Shown here piece by piece: positions 33,835-42,608 of a stretch of DNA of 64,000 nt; the first letter of the stretch is position 1; every line of letters starts with the position of its first letter. Origin of the DNA: CAZMVY01 sp964653435 (GTDB lineage Bacteria; Planctomycetota; Phycisphaerae; UBA1845; PWPN01); the NCBI GenBank assembly GCA_964653435.1, contig CAZZFA010000006.1, positions 35,099 to 99,098 of the forward strand, written 5' to 3'. The notes under the pieces were generated by a model. That model was not told the origin of the DNA. It made no database searches and worked only from the letters and a program-made list of their open reading frames with translations. A program made the position numbers and the translations under genes.

Positions 33835-34896
33835 CTATCGCGCGCCGCGGGAATTGACGCGCGTCAGCCTCCACACATCCGAAACCATGTTGTTCCCCGC
33901 GACCATCCACAGCGCATCATCGTAGACGAACACGCTCGCCGCGTGCCGCGGGGCCCACGGCGTGCCGCGCAGTTCATGCCAGTTCACACCGTCCGAGGAA
34001 TACCAGACGTCGTTGCGGTTCGACTGATTCCAGCCCTCAAGCACCCAGAGGCGGTCGTCGAACACGGCCACGTCGTGGTACTGCCGCGGGGCCCAGGACG
34101 CATGCTCTGTGTGCCGCTGCCAGTGCTCGCCGTCAGCGCTGCTCCACACATCGTTGTAGAACCGCCGAGGCGACGTCGGAGTGTCGTATGTTCCGCCGCC
34201 GAGAATCCACATTCGCCCCTTGAACACGGCCGTTCCGCCGATCATGCCGCGCGGCTCCCAGGACGCATGCTCCGCGACGCGGATCCACTTCACGCCGTCG
34301 CCCGAACTCCACACATCGTTGTAGAAGGCCTCCTCCGCCGCCGCAAACTGCGGCACGGTCTGGCCGCCCATTACCCAGATGCGATCCTTGAACACCACCG
34401 TGTAGTGCAGCACCCGCGGCGTCCAGGGCACCGTCTCCGCGACGCGCTCCCAGCGCACGCCGTCCGCGCTGCTCCAGACGTCCTGCTGATAATGACCCTG
34501 CAGCGGATCGCCGCCCACGATCCACATGCGTCCCTTGTGCACGACGTAGCCGGCCGTGTGTCGGCCTTCCCACGGCGCCTCACGGTTCACGAGCGTCCAC
34601 GCGGCGCCGTCGTTCGAGCACCATACCTCACTGTTGCACTTTCTGGGGAAGTGGACCTTGTCGCCCGGGTTCCATCCCCCGAGCAGCCACATGCGGCCAT
34701 CGAACACCAGCGCCCCGGCCCCGTCTCTTGCGGCAAACGGCGCCTTCGGGATCACGAGCCGCCAGCGGTATTCCGCCGCCGGTTCCGAACACACGGCTGC
34801 TCGCTCCGGGGCGGGCCGAGTGGCGTTTTCGGCCGCGAGGAGGGGCTTCGTGCCGCCGGCGAACAAGAGAAACAGCAACATGTGCCGCTGCATCAT
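33835..34896 (-). CDS. Exported kelch-type beta-propeller protein
   Basis: The 353-aa protein has a short signal peptide (HMLLFLLFAGGTKPLLA). About six kelch-like blades follow, each with a strand pair RMWILGGG or similar and the recurrent loop NDVWSSADGxxWxR (for example QDVWSSADGVRWERV, NDVWSSGDGVKWIRV, NDVWYSSDGVNWHEL). Proteins of this type are extracellular or periplasmic propellers with unknown ligands; the Asp-box-like SxDGxxW loops resemble sialidase repeats, but no catalytic sialidase residues are apparent. Start is the first of two adjacent ATGs at 34896; the SD is weak (GAGGG). Confidence 0.85.
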   Translation of the reverse strand: MMQRHMLLFLLFAGGTKPLLAAENATRPAPERAAVCSEPAAEYRWRLVIPKAPFAARDGAGALVFDGRMWLLGGWNPGDKVHFPRKCNSEVWCSNDGAAWTLVNREAPWEGRHTAGYVVHKGRMWIVGGDPLQGHYQQDVWSSADGVRWERVAETVPWTPRVLHYTVVFKDRIWVMGGQTVPQFAAAEEAFYNDVWSSGDGVKWIRVAEHASWEPRGMIGGTAVFKGRMWILGGGTYDTPTSPRRFYNDVWSSADGEHWQRHTEHASWAPRQYHDVAVFDDRLWVLEGWNQSNRNDVWYSSDGVNWHELRGTPWAPRHAASVFVYDDALWMVAGNNMVSDVWRLTRVNSRGAR

Positions 34897-35531
34897 GGGG
34901 CCCTCGATCGGTTGCACCTTTCGCGCCTGTCTTTCCCGCCCCCTCGTCTTCTCCTCTTTGCACCCCGTCCGTTCCGTGTTTCTCCGTTTTTGCAGGGGAT
35001 CGCGGCCAGGCGTCGTGCGGCTTGGGGGGCCGTCGGACCGGACACGCCGAGGCATGCTCCCGGTTCCGCCGGCCGCCGAAACCCGGCTGATCGAAAACGG
35101 CACAAGATCCGGTGGCCGTCAGTCTATCATGCCTGATCTGCAAATCCCAAGGGGGCCTTCAGCCGCAACCGAACAGGGCCGCGCCGGCGGCCGTCATGCG
35201 GGGCGAAGCAAAGCATCTGGCCGAAACCGAACACGGCCGCGCCGGCGGCCGTCATGCTGAGCGAAGCGAAGCATCTGGCTTCTCTGCGTCAATCCGCCGG
35301 ATTCTTCGTCGCTGCGCTCCTCAGAATGACGGGTGGCGCTACCGCCGCAGCGCGATAACATGCGCGCAACGCGCGCAAGAGCCGCGACGCAAGACTCTAA
35401 ACTCCACGAGGTTTCGCCGGCAGCCGCGGACGGCACGTTGCCCGGCGCGCCGTGCGTCTGCGTGCGGCAACCTATCGGTCGCAATGCGTCTTGTCGCTTT
35501 CCGGCGTCTTCGCAGCCACGCCCGGGGCGAT
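34897..35531. other. Long intergenic region with repeat copy C
   Basis: About 250 bases upstream of the kelch gene hold nothing recognised. Then copy C of the palindromic repeat (35144-35404) with an internal tandem duplication, then about 125 bases before the transporter stop codon. Confidence 0.6.
35144..35404 (-). repeat. Interspersed palindromic repeat, copy C (with tandem duplication)
   Basis: On the minus strand it reads TTTAGAGTCTTGCGTCGCGG, GCGCGCATGTTATCGCGCTG, GTCATTCTGAGGAGCGCAGC, GAAGAATCCGGCGGATTGAC and CCAGATGCTTCGCTTCGCTC, and ends in TGTTCGGTTGCGGCTGAAGG. A 58-bp segment is duplicated in tandem (35163-35220 and 35221-35278, 5 differences). It is the most complete copy in the window. 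Confidence 0.88.
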
Positions 35532-36470
35532 TCAGTCGATCTGCGGTTCGAGCGGTTCGGGAGAGGCCAGGTGCCGCTGCGACCAGATCACCAGGGCGCT
35601 GCCGATCGCCGCGATGATGCCGCCGATCCACTGCTCCGGCGTAATCACCTCGGCGAACCACAGACTCGATGCCACGGCGGTGAGGAACGGCGCGATTGTG
35701 TTCACCGTCGAGGGGATCATGGCTCCGAGTCGCTGCACGGCGATGTAGTACATCCCGTGTGCGGCGGCGATACCGGTTACGGCGGAGAAGAGCAGCAGAA
35801 CCCACTGCGGGCCGGTCATCTGAAGAAGCCGCGAGGGTTGACCCAGCGGGGCCAACGCGAGGAAGGCGATCGAGGTGTACAGACTCACGACGGCGAAGGT
35901 GGTCAGCGGGTTGATCCGGCCGACGGCCTTACGGACGCCGACGATGTACGCCGCCCAGCAGACGCTGCACGCCACCGAGATCACGACCCCGACGCGGGTC
36001 GCGCCGGCCGTGAGATTGTGGCTGTACAGGACGATCGCGAGAAAACCGGCCACGTTCATCGCGCTGCCGATCCAGAACCGGACGCTGCGCAGCAGCGGGC
36101 GCTCGTCAGGAAAGAACACGACGGCCCCGATCATCGCCCAGACGACGGACAGCCGGACGATGAATGTGGTCAATCCGGCGTCGATGTAGTACGGGGCCCA
36201 GGCCCAGCACGTCTGGCCGATCACGTTCGGTATCGTGGGGATCAGGGCGAGGAGCCAGAGTCTCCGCAGCGAGCGGTTGCGGACGGCCGGTACGAGCCAC
36301 GGGATGTAGAGCAGAGCGGAGACGGGATAGCGAACGGCGTTCGAGGTCCATCCGTCGGGCACGATGTCGCGGACGGCGAGGTATCGCAGCATCAGCGGCA
36401 CGGCGGCCCAGAAGATCACCGCGCCGAGCAGGGCAAGCGTCGCCTTCGCGTCAAAGCTGCGTCGAATCAT
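35532..36470 (-). CDS. EamA/DMT-family transporter
   Basis: The 312-aa protein has ten hydrophobic segments in two halves, as in EamA (drug/metabolite transporter) proteins. The first is TLALLGAVIFWAAVPLMLRY; the second half contains ITPEQWIGGIIAAIGSALVIW, the typical last helix block (about 280-300). Substrates in this family range from amino acids to nucleotide sugars and cannot be predicted. It is the last of four minus-strand genes; the TIM-barrel isomerase gene ends 91 bases upstream. No clear SD precedes the ATG. Confidence 0.88.
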   Translation of the reverse strand: MIRRSFDAKATLALLGAVIFWAAVPLMLRYLAVRDIVPDGWTSNAVRYPVSALLYIPWLVPAVRNRSLRRLWLLALIPTIPNVIGQTCWAWAPYYIDAGLTTFIVRLSVVWAMIGAVVFFPDERPLLRSVRFWIGSAMNVAGFLAIVLYSHNLTAGATRVGVVISVACSVCWAAYIVGVRKAVGRINPLTTFAVVSLYTSIAFLALAPLGQPSRLLQMTGPQWVLLLFSAVTGIAAAHGMYYIAVQRLGAMIPSTVNTIAPFLTAVASSLWFAEVITPEQWIGGIIAAIGSALVIWSQRHLASPEPLEPQID

Positions 36471-36561
36471 CGCAGGATGGATCGCCGGTGCCGGTCAGTC
36501 CCCCATCCCGGAGCGGTGGGGCATCCGTTCGCGTAGCCGTTCACGCCGTCGGGCCGGGGGC

Positions 36562-37551
36562 TCACTTCAGCTCCTTGATGCGGTCGCGCAAGTACGCTGC
36601 GTCGTCGGCGATCGTCTTCTTCCGACCGGCGGCGTCGAAGTGCGGAAGACTGTCGTCCTCGATCGTCAGGTCGCCGACGTACCCGGCCCCGGCCAGCGTG
36701 CGGAGGATTCGGGCGAAGTCGATGTCGCCGGTGCGGACCGGTTCGGCATAGCGGGCGTACTCCCAGCCGGCTGTGCGCTGCCGGTCGCGCTGGTCGGCCG
36801 GATAGCGTATGTTCTTCACGTGCACGTAGCGGACGTACGGGGCGAACATCTTCGCGAGTTCGTAGATGCGGTCAAGGGGGTAGCCGTACCAGTAGAGGTT
36901 CGCGGTGTCGAGCAGCATGCCGACGCGGTCGGGACGGCTCTCCCGCAGGACGGGCTCCATGATTTCGCGGCGGTTCCAGAAGGGGCCGAGGTTTTCGAGG
37001 GCGAACTGGATGCCGGTTCGGGCGGCGATGGCGTCGAGGGAGCGGACGAAGGGTTTGCATCGTTCCACAAAGGCGTCGTCCGTCAGCGGCGTGTCCCTCG
37101 GCGCGGTGATGCCGATGGGCAACATGATCGTGCGGCAGCCGAGTTCCGGCGCCGCCTCGGCGGCGCGCTCGATGCGCCGCAGGACCTCGTCGTCGGTGCT
37201 GCGAAGGGCGAGCTTCGTGGGCATACAGAGGCAGCCGATCGAAACACCCTCCTCTGAGAGCTTCTTACGCAGGGTTGCCCGCGCCTCGGGCGTATCGATG
37301 CGGTACGGGGTCGTGCCCTTCTCGAACAGGTGCGGACAGGCGAGCTGCGGATTGACGTTCACCTCGATGCGCGACAGGCCGACGGACTTCGCCGCCGACC
37401 AGACGTCGTCGGCTCCGATGCCGCTCAGGTATCCGTCGCATATGCTCACCGCCCACTGCCGCGCCGGCGCCGGCCGCGTCACGGCGGGCTGGGCATGGAG
37501 CAGAGCGGAGTGGACGAGAAGGAACGCGACGCCTGCCGAAACGATCCGCAT
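36562..37551 (-). CDS. Exported sugar phosphate isomerase/epimerase-like TIM-barrel protein
   Basis: The 329-aa protein has a signal peptide (IVSAGVAFLLVHSALLHAQP) and the AP-endonuclease-2/xylose-isomerase-like barrel (PF01261). Likely metal ligands are Glu in FALENLG, Asp in GMLLDTANLYWYG, His in RYVHVKN and Glu in LTIEDDS. Planctomycetes encode many exported versions of this fold. The reaction is unknown, but epimerisation or isomerisation of a sugar is the family norm. AAAGG lies upstream of the ATG. It sits between the fucose-isomerase-like gene and an EamA transporter on the same strand. Confidence 0.87.
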   Translation of the reverse strand: MRIVSAGVAFLLVHSALLHAQPAVTRPAPARQWAVSICDGYLSGIGADDVWSAAKSVGLSRIEVNVNPQLACPHLFEKGTTPYRIDTPEARATLRKKLSEEGVSIGCLCMPTKLALRSTDDEVLRRIERAAEAAPELGCRTIMLPIGITAPRDTPLTDDAFVERCKPFVRSLDAIAARTGIQFALENLGPFWNRREIMEPVLRESRPDRVGMLLDTANLYWYGYPLDRIYELAKMFAPYVRYVHVKNIRYPADQRDRQRTAGWEYARYAEPVRTGDIDFARILRTLAGAGYVGDLTIEDDSLPHFDAAGRKKTIADDAAYLRDRIKELK

Positions 37552-37670
37552 GGTACGACCTTTCCAGAAACCGATTCACAGTTGTGCACTTCGCATGCGC
37601 CGCCGGGCGCTGCATTGCTCCGGGGCTCGAGCGCGGGCCTCGCGGCGATCCGCGTGATTCGGCCCCCGTC

Positions 37671-39131
37671 TCAGGGCCATGGGGCACCCGGCCCGTTCAC
37701 GCAGTTCACTCGGAAGCCCAAGTACCTCGTCATCGCCTCCATCGCCGCGTCAGCCACGTGCCCCGGCGTCACGCACACATGATGCCGATGGCCGAGATAG
37801 CCGATCTGCCTCAGCGTGCTCTGCAGGTGGTCGATCTGCGCGACGCCGGCGCAACCGAAGAACGCGTCCGGTATCGGGTCGTCCGTGAATCGCCCCTCGC
37901 CCAGATAACACTCGATCGCGCCGTCGCGGGTCAGCAGGTTGCCGAACGTGAACGGCGACGGGGCGATGCGCCCCACGTTGCAGCCATAGGAGCGTCCCTT
38001 GCCCAGGGTGCCCTCGATCATGGCGTGGTCGACCACCCGGCCGCGTCCGGTCATCATGCCCTGCGGCACGGGCCCGCAGTGAAAAAGAATGCATTTGTCC
38101 GGGGCGTCGCCGTAGTTGTTGTTCCAGTCGAGGCAGGCGGACACGTTTCCGGATGCCCGGCTGAGGGCCTGCATGAATACCGCGCTGCCGACATCGACCT
38201 CGCACGCCGCCGCGATGCCGCGGTCGTTCAGCTCGCTGAGGATGACGCACGGCGAGATGCCGACCTGCTCCTGCAGTTCCAGCCAGCAGCGCACGGCGAA
38301 GGCGCCGAGGCCGTGCTCGTCGGCGATCTGATCGAGCACGACGCCGAGGCTGACGAGCTTCTCGAATGCGGCGCGGGGGACGTCCTGCCAGCCTGTGTAT
38401 TCCCGAAGGCGCTCCGCCTTCGCCACAAAGGCCGCATCGCTCGTCTTCACCGCGCTCATGCGGCCGAACACGCCGGAGAGGTCGAAGGTCTCCGTGGTGA
38501 TGCCGAATTTCTGAAGGGTTCGTTCGTCGATTCGCACCGTCTTGAACGGCGTGGTGCGGGCGCCGATGGCGCCGACGACGAGACCCTTCAACGCCTTGCA
38601 GATCCGGCAGACGCGGTCGAAGTAGTCGATGTTGGCGGTGAAGGCCTTGCTGCGGGGATGCACCACGTGCGGTTCCAGCGCCGTGAAGGGCAGGCCGTGC
38701 TGACTGAAGACTTCCATTACGGAGAACTTTCCGCAGAAGGCGTCCCGTCGTTCGGCCGGCGCCATGCGGTCCAGTTCGTCAGGGTATGCCTGGATGAGGA
38801 TGGGAACCCCGGCCTCCTTCAGGGCCGTGACGGCGCCGGTCTCGTCGCCGAAATTGGGCAGGCAGCAGATGACGCCGCCGTACGAACCGCGGTTCGCGCG
38901 GAGAAAGTTCGCGAAGATTTCGCCCTCGCGCCGCGTCTCGACGGCGCCGTGCCGCGTGGCATCGGGAGGCAGTGTCAGCACCTTGTGCCCCAGGCCGTTG
39001 AGGACTTCAATCATCTCCGATCTTGCGCTGCTCAGCAGCGAGGCGGGAAAGAATCCCCGATTGCCGAGGAACAGCGCGAACGGGGTCTTGACGGCTTGTG
39101 GGGTCGGTTGCGACATGGCGGCAGCGCTCAT
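37671..39131 (-). CDS. L-fucose/L-arabinose isomerase-like protein
   Basis: The 486-aa protein has the fold order of the L-fucose isomerase family. An N-terminal Rossmann-like part (FALFLGNRGFFPASLL; GGVICCLPNFGDETGAV) and a middle part (KALKGLVVGAIGARTTPFKT) are followed by a C-terminal barrel (ISPCVILSELNDRGIAAACE, then DKCILFHCGPVP and MIEGTLGKGRSYGCNVGRI). The acidic and histidine residues in ELNDRG, ACEVD and FHCG are in the places expected for the metal site, but I cannot confirm all of them. It is probably a ketol isomerase for a deoxy- or pentose sugar. AGGAGCCC precedes the ATG. Confidence 0.82.
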   Translation of the reverse strand: MSAAAMSQPTPQAVKTPFALFLGNRGFFPASLLSSARSEMIEVLNGLGHKVLTLPPDATRHGAVETRREGEIFANFLRANRGSYGGVICCLPNFGDETGAVTALKEAGVPILIQAYPDELDRMAPAERRDAFCGKFSVMEVFSQHGLPFTALEPHVVHPRSKAFTANIDYFDRVCRICKALKGLVVGAIGARTTPFKTVRIDERTLQKFGITTETFDLSGVFGRMSAVKTSDAAFVAKAERLREYTGWQDVPRAAFEKLVSLGVVLDQIADEHGLGAFAVRCWLELQEQVGISPCVILSELNDRGIAAACEVDVGSAVFMQALSRASGNVSACLDWNNNYGDAPDKCILFHCGPVPQGMMTGRGRVVDHAMIEGTLGKGRSYGCNVGRIAPSPFTFGNLLTRDGAIECYLGEGRFTDDPIPDAFFGCAGVAQIDHLQSTLRQIGYLGHRHHVCVTPGHVADAAMEAMTRYLGFRVNCVNGPGAPWP

Positions 39132-39197
39132 AGCTTGGGCTCCTATGTGTCGAAAACGCTCCTATACCCCATCCGAGCCGGTCCTGACAAGGGACGG

Positions 39198-40097
39198 TTA
39201 CGGCCGTCCGGCGAGCAACTGCCCGACGGTCTCTTCCAGCAGCGTCGTGCCGCCGAACGTCATGCCGAGCTTGCGGAGCTTGTCCGTGACGATCTGATGC
39301 TTCGGGCCTGTGTTCCCCTCGGCGATGGGGCTGCGGCTGCCGCAGAGCCGCCTCGCGATCGCGGCCACCTGCTGGTCGGAGATGTACATGTCGTAGCAGT
39401 TGTACGCCTGGCCGGCGACGCCCTCGGCCGTCAGCAGGATGCCGACGGCCTTCGCCACATCGGCGGCGTGCACTTCCTTCCCGCCGCGGTCGCTTGTGAT
39501 CGGCTTGCCGGCCTTGACGGCCCGCACGAGGTCGTACCACTTGCTTCGTTCGATCGGGCGGGCGAGGCCATAGATGCCCGTCGGGCGCAGCGCGCAGATT
39601 CCGTAGCCCTCGCCGAGTCCGAAGCTGTGCACGAACTTCTCGATGGCGGCCTTGTGCGCGCCGTAGTGGCTGGTCGGCCAGAGCGGATGGGCCTCATCGA
39701 GCGGACGGTCTTCGAGGATCACCTCGTGGACCGCGCATGTCGAGATGAATACGAACCGGCCCACGCCGCCGCGCCGGGCCGCCACGATGAGCCGCAGCGT
39801 GCCCATGACGTTCTTCTCGGCGAAGTGCAGCAGGTCGCCCTCCGCCCCGCGAAAGCCCGCGCCGGGCCGGTACAGCGCGGCGTGGACGACGGCCTCGGCG
39901 CCGGCCACGAGTGCCTGCGTCGCCTCCGCGTCGCCGAGCTCGCCGGGAACCCATTGCAACCGGCCGCCGACTTCCTCGAAGCCGCCGCGGTCGCTGTTCG
40001 GCCGATACCAGCATCGGCACGCGTGTCCCTGCCGCAACAGGTGATTGACGATGTAACGCCCGAGAAACCCCGTTGCACCGGTGACGGCGATACGCAT
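39198..40097 (-). CDS. NAD-dependent epimerase/dehydratase (extended SDR)
   Basis: The 299-aa protein has the Rossmann loop TGATGFLGRY (7-16), FISTCAVHE and the catalytic SHYGAHKAAIE (YxxxK), followed by RPTGIYG. It belongs to the extended short-chain dehydrogenases that act on nucleotide sugars or steroid-like alcohols. It is first of four same-strand genes running to the EamA transporter, with a 66-base gap to the next. The ATG at 40097 follows GGAAGGGAG. A TATAAT on the minus strand at 40161-40166 may be the -10 of the cluster. Confidence 0.88.
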   Translation of the reverse strand: MRIAVTGATGFLGRYIVNHLLRQGHACRCWYRPNSDRGGFEEVGGRLQWVPGELGDAEATQALVAGAEAVVHAALYRPGAGFRGAEGDLLHFAEKNVMGTLRLIVAARRGGVGRFVFISTCAVHEVILEDRPLDEAHPLWPTSHYGAHKAAIEKFVHSFGLGEGYGICALRPTGIYGLARPIERSKWYDLVRAVKAGKPITSDRGGKEVHAADVAKAVGILLTAEGVAGQAYNCYDMYISDQQVAAIARRLCGSRSPIAEGNTGPKHQIVTDKLRKLGMTFGGTTLLEETVGQLLAGRP

Positions 40098-40160
40098 GAT
40101 CGACTCCCTTCCGGGCGCGGCCCGGCGACAAACCGCCCGGAGCCGTTCGACCGCCGGGCT

Positions 40161-40166
40161 ATTATA
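40161..40166 (-). promoter_or_regulatory. -10 element upstream of the epimerase/isomerase cluster
   Basis: A perfect TATAAT on the minus strand lies 63 bases before the epimerase ATG. No good -35 is present at normal spacing. Confidence 0.4.
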
Positions 40167-40363
40167 TCCGGCGTCGGACCGGGCGCATGCTCCACGACGC
40201 GATGTTCCACTGAGGCGCGGCGTCGTATGCCACATGCGGCCTGCGGCGCTGTGGCGTCATCGTTCGCAGTGATCGGATGTCGCCCGTTCGGTCGCACGCC
40301 GCACACGGGCGGCAATGGGCAGGGGTTTGCCTGGAGCGCGTGTTCGCCGACAATGAGCAGCGT

Positions 40364-41500
40364 ATGAACGAGCTGGGCAATCTCCGCGTCGCGATCGCGC
40401 ATCACTGGTTTGCGTACATGCGCGGCGGGGAGAAGGTCGCCGAGGCGATCGGCGAACTCTTCCCGGATGCGCCGCTGTACGCGCTGATGGCCGACCGCGG
40501 CGTCATGACCCCGAGCCTGCTTCGCCACCCGCTGCGGACGTCGTTCCTCCAGACCCTCGCGCGGGTCAGCGGCTCGCATCGGCACTGGCTGCCGCTGTTT
40601 CCCCGTGCCGCCGAGTCGCTCGACGCGACGGCGTTCGATCTCGTCATCTGCTCCGATGCGGCCACGATCAAGGGCATCCGCACGCGTCCGGGCGCGGTCA
40701 AGGTGTGCTACTGTCACTCCCCGATGCGCTACGTGTGGGAACAGACGGAAGATTACCTGGCCAATGCGCCGCCGTCTCGCCGTCTCGGGCTGAAGCTGTT
40801 CACGCGGCGACTGCGCCGGTGGGACCACGCAGCGGCGCAGACGGTCAGCGCGTTCGTCGCGAATTCACGGCACACGGCCGATCGCATCCGGCGCTGCTAC
40901 GGCCGCAGCGCCACGGTGATCCACCCGCCCGTTCGGACGGACTTCCCGCCGCCGCTGCCGGAGCCGGATGACTTCTATCTGGTTGTCGGCGAGCAGGTGG
41001 AGTACAAGCGCAACGACCTGGCCGTGGAGGCATGTCTGCGGCTGCGGCGGAACCTGGTGGTCATCGGCGACGGGCCGGTTCTCAGCCGGCTGCGGGCCGC
41101 CGCGGACGAGGCAGGCTCGACGATCTGGTTCCTCGGCCGCCAGCCGGATGCGATCCTGCACGACTGTTACCGCCGCTGCCGGGCGCTGCTCTTCTGCGGG
41201 CAGGAGGATTTCGGCATCGTGCCCGTGGAGGCGATGGCCGCCGGCCGCCCGGTGATCGCGTACGGCCGGGGCGGCGCACGCGAGACGGTGCTCCCGGGCG
41301 AGACCGGCATCTTCTTCGACTCGCAGGATTGCGATGCCGTCATCGCCGCGATCGAACGGTTCGAGTCGATGGAATCCGGGCTGGACCCGATACGGATCCA
41401 GCAGCACGCCCGGCAGTTCTCCTACGAGAAGTTCCGTGAGGACTTCGCGGCATTCCTGCGGCAAGCCGGAACCGGCGAATCACATCGGCAACGTCAGTGA
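40364..41500 (+). CDS. GT4-family glycosyltransferase
   Basis: The 378-aa protein has a GT-B fold. The N-terminal domain has VAIAHHWFAYMRGGEKVAEA, the donor-side domain has FYLVVGEQVEYKRNDLAVEA and the E-x7-E signature EDFGIVPVEAMAAGRPV. The CHSPMRYVWEQ block is typical of GT4 enzymes in exopolysaccharide or glycan assembly. It probably transfers a hexose from a nucleotide sugar to a membrane-linked acceptor. The ATG at 40364 (MNELGNLRVAIAHH) is chosen because homology starts there; an ATG at 40277 is possible. Its 3' end overlaps the convergent histidine kinase gene by 21 bases. Confidence 0.9.
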   Translation: MNELGNLRVAIAHHWFAYMRGGEKVAEAIGELFPDAPLYALMADRGVMTPSLLRHPLRTSFLQTLARVSGSHRHWLPLFPRAAESLDATAFDLVICSDAATIKGIRTRPGAVKVCYCHSPMRYVWEQTEDYLANAPPSRRLGLKLFTRRLRRWDHAAAQTVSAFVANSRHTADRIRRCYGRSATVIHPPVRTDFPPPLPEPDDFYLVVGEQVEYKRNDLAVEACLRLRRNLVVIGDGPVLSRLRAAADEAGSTIWFLGRQPDAILHDCYRRCRALLFCGQEDFGIVPVEAMAAGRPVIAYGRGGARETVLPGETGIFFDSQDCDAVIAAIERFESMESGLDPIRIQQHARQFSYEKFREDFAAFLRQAGTGESHRQRQ

Positions 41501-42421
41501 AAACGCCGCCCCCGCGTCCGGCAGGCGGCGGAGCTTCAGATCGCCGTTGAGTTCACGGGCCAGGCCCCTGGCCAGCGCCAGGCCGAGACCGATGCCCGGT
41601 GTGGCGCTCTGCGCATCCCGGTCCGCCCGACGAAAGGCCTCGAACACCCGGCGCTCTTCGGCGGGCGGGATGCCCGGGCCGTGGTCGCGATACAGCATTT
41701 CCACCGCGCCGGGCGCGGTGCTGACCCCGAGGTGCAGGCGACGGTCCGCGGCGGAAGCGGCGTACTTGCACGAGTTGTCCACCAGGTTGAAAAGGATCTG
41801 CTCGACGGCCTGGCAGTCCACCGAAAGGGTTGCCTCGCCCACGCCTCCGTCGTCAATGACCAGCTCCATTTGCGCCTCCCGGGCACGGCGGGCGAGGCGG
41901 GGGCGGATGCGTTCGAGCAGTTCACCTACGGTGAGCGACTCGGCCCGGGTCGTCGCGCGGTTCTGCTCGATGCGGGCGTAAAGCAGGACGTTCTCGACGA
42001 GGCCGGCCAGCCGCTCCGCCTCGCGCGAGAGCGTGGCCAGGTAGTCCTGCCGTTTCCGCTCGTCGCGGACCATGCCGTGCGCCAGCATCTCCGAGTACAT
42101 CCGGAACGTCGTGAGCGGCGTGCGGAGTTCGTGGGTGATGGCGGAGGCGAACTGCAGGCGCCGCTCGCCCAGGGCCATGACCGCGCGAAGGACCAGCGCC
42201 ACGGCGGCCACCGCCGCCGCGAGTGACTCGCCCGCTGTCGGCCCGCCGGTCGCGATGCGCCCCGCGCCGCCGTCCGGGACCTCGGGCGACGTAACGATGT
42301 CGTCCGGGCCGATCTGGAAGTAGATGCGGAACAGGTCGGACGGATACCCGACCGGCGGCGACGGAGCCGCCGCCGCTACTGCAAGGCTCGTCGCCGTCAG
42401 CATTCCGAATACGGTACGCAT
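41480..42421 (-). CDS. Orphan sensor histidine kinase
   Basis: The 313-aa protein has an N-terminal signal-anchor-like segment and a short extracytoplasmic stretch. A membrane segment (about 65-83) follows, then HisKA with phospho-accepting His97 in SAITHELRTPLTTF, and a HATPase domain with N-box NLVDNSCKYA, G1 DHGPGIP and G2 GIGLGLALA. AAGGAG precedes the ATG. The sensor portion is very small and no response regulator is encoded nearby. Its last 21 bases overlap the end of the convergent glycosyltransferase gene. Confidence 0.9.
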   Translation of the reverse strand: MRTVFGMLTATSLAVAAAAPSPPVGYPSDLFRIYFQIGPDDIVTSPEVPDGGAGRIATGGPTAGESLAAAVAAVALVLRAVMALGERRLQFASAITHELRTPLTTFRMYSEMLAHGMVRDERKRQDYLATLSREAERLAGLVENVLLYARIEQNRATTRAESLTVGELLERIRPRLARRAREAQMELVIDDGGVGEATLSVDCQAVEQILFNLVDNSCKYAASAADRRLHLGVSTAPGAVEMLYRDHGPGIPPAEERRVFEAFRRADRDAQSATPGIGLGLALARGLARELNGDLKLRRLPDAGAAFSLTLPM

Positions 42422-42515
42422 GATATGCTCCTTACGGGTTCTGCTTCGTGCATCCCGGCGCCGGGACGCTTCATCCTGAACATACAGCGCATCGGGCGCC
42501 CGTGGGGTAACCGGT

Positions 42516-42545
42516 TTGTAACAATCGCCCGTTGCGCCGTACTAT
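42516..42545 (+). promoter_or_regulatory. Promoter upstream of the nicotinate phosphoribosyltransferase gene
   Basis: TTGTAA (42516-42521) and TACTAT (42540-42545) are separated by 18 bases; the start would be about 56 bases before the ATG. Confidence 0.45.
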
Positions 42546-42608
42546 TCCCGCTCGCCGGCGCTTGTCCGGAGAACAACAGCGGGCGGGTTCTGCAGGACGA
42601 GGTGTTCG

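Noticed and set aside
33835..34896. Sialidase call for the kelch-like protein because of SxDGxxW loops
   Set aside because: The loops resemble Asp-boxes, but the arginine triad and catalytic Tyr/Glu/Asp of sialidases are not apparent; kelch-type strand pairs fit better.
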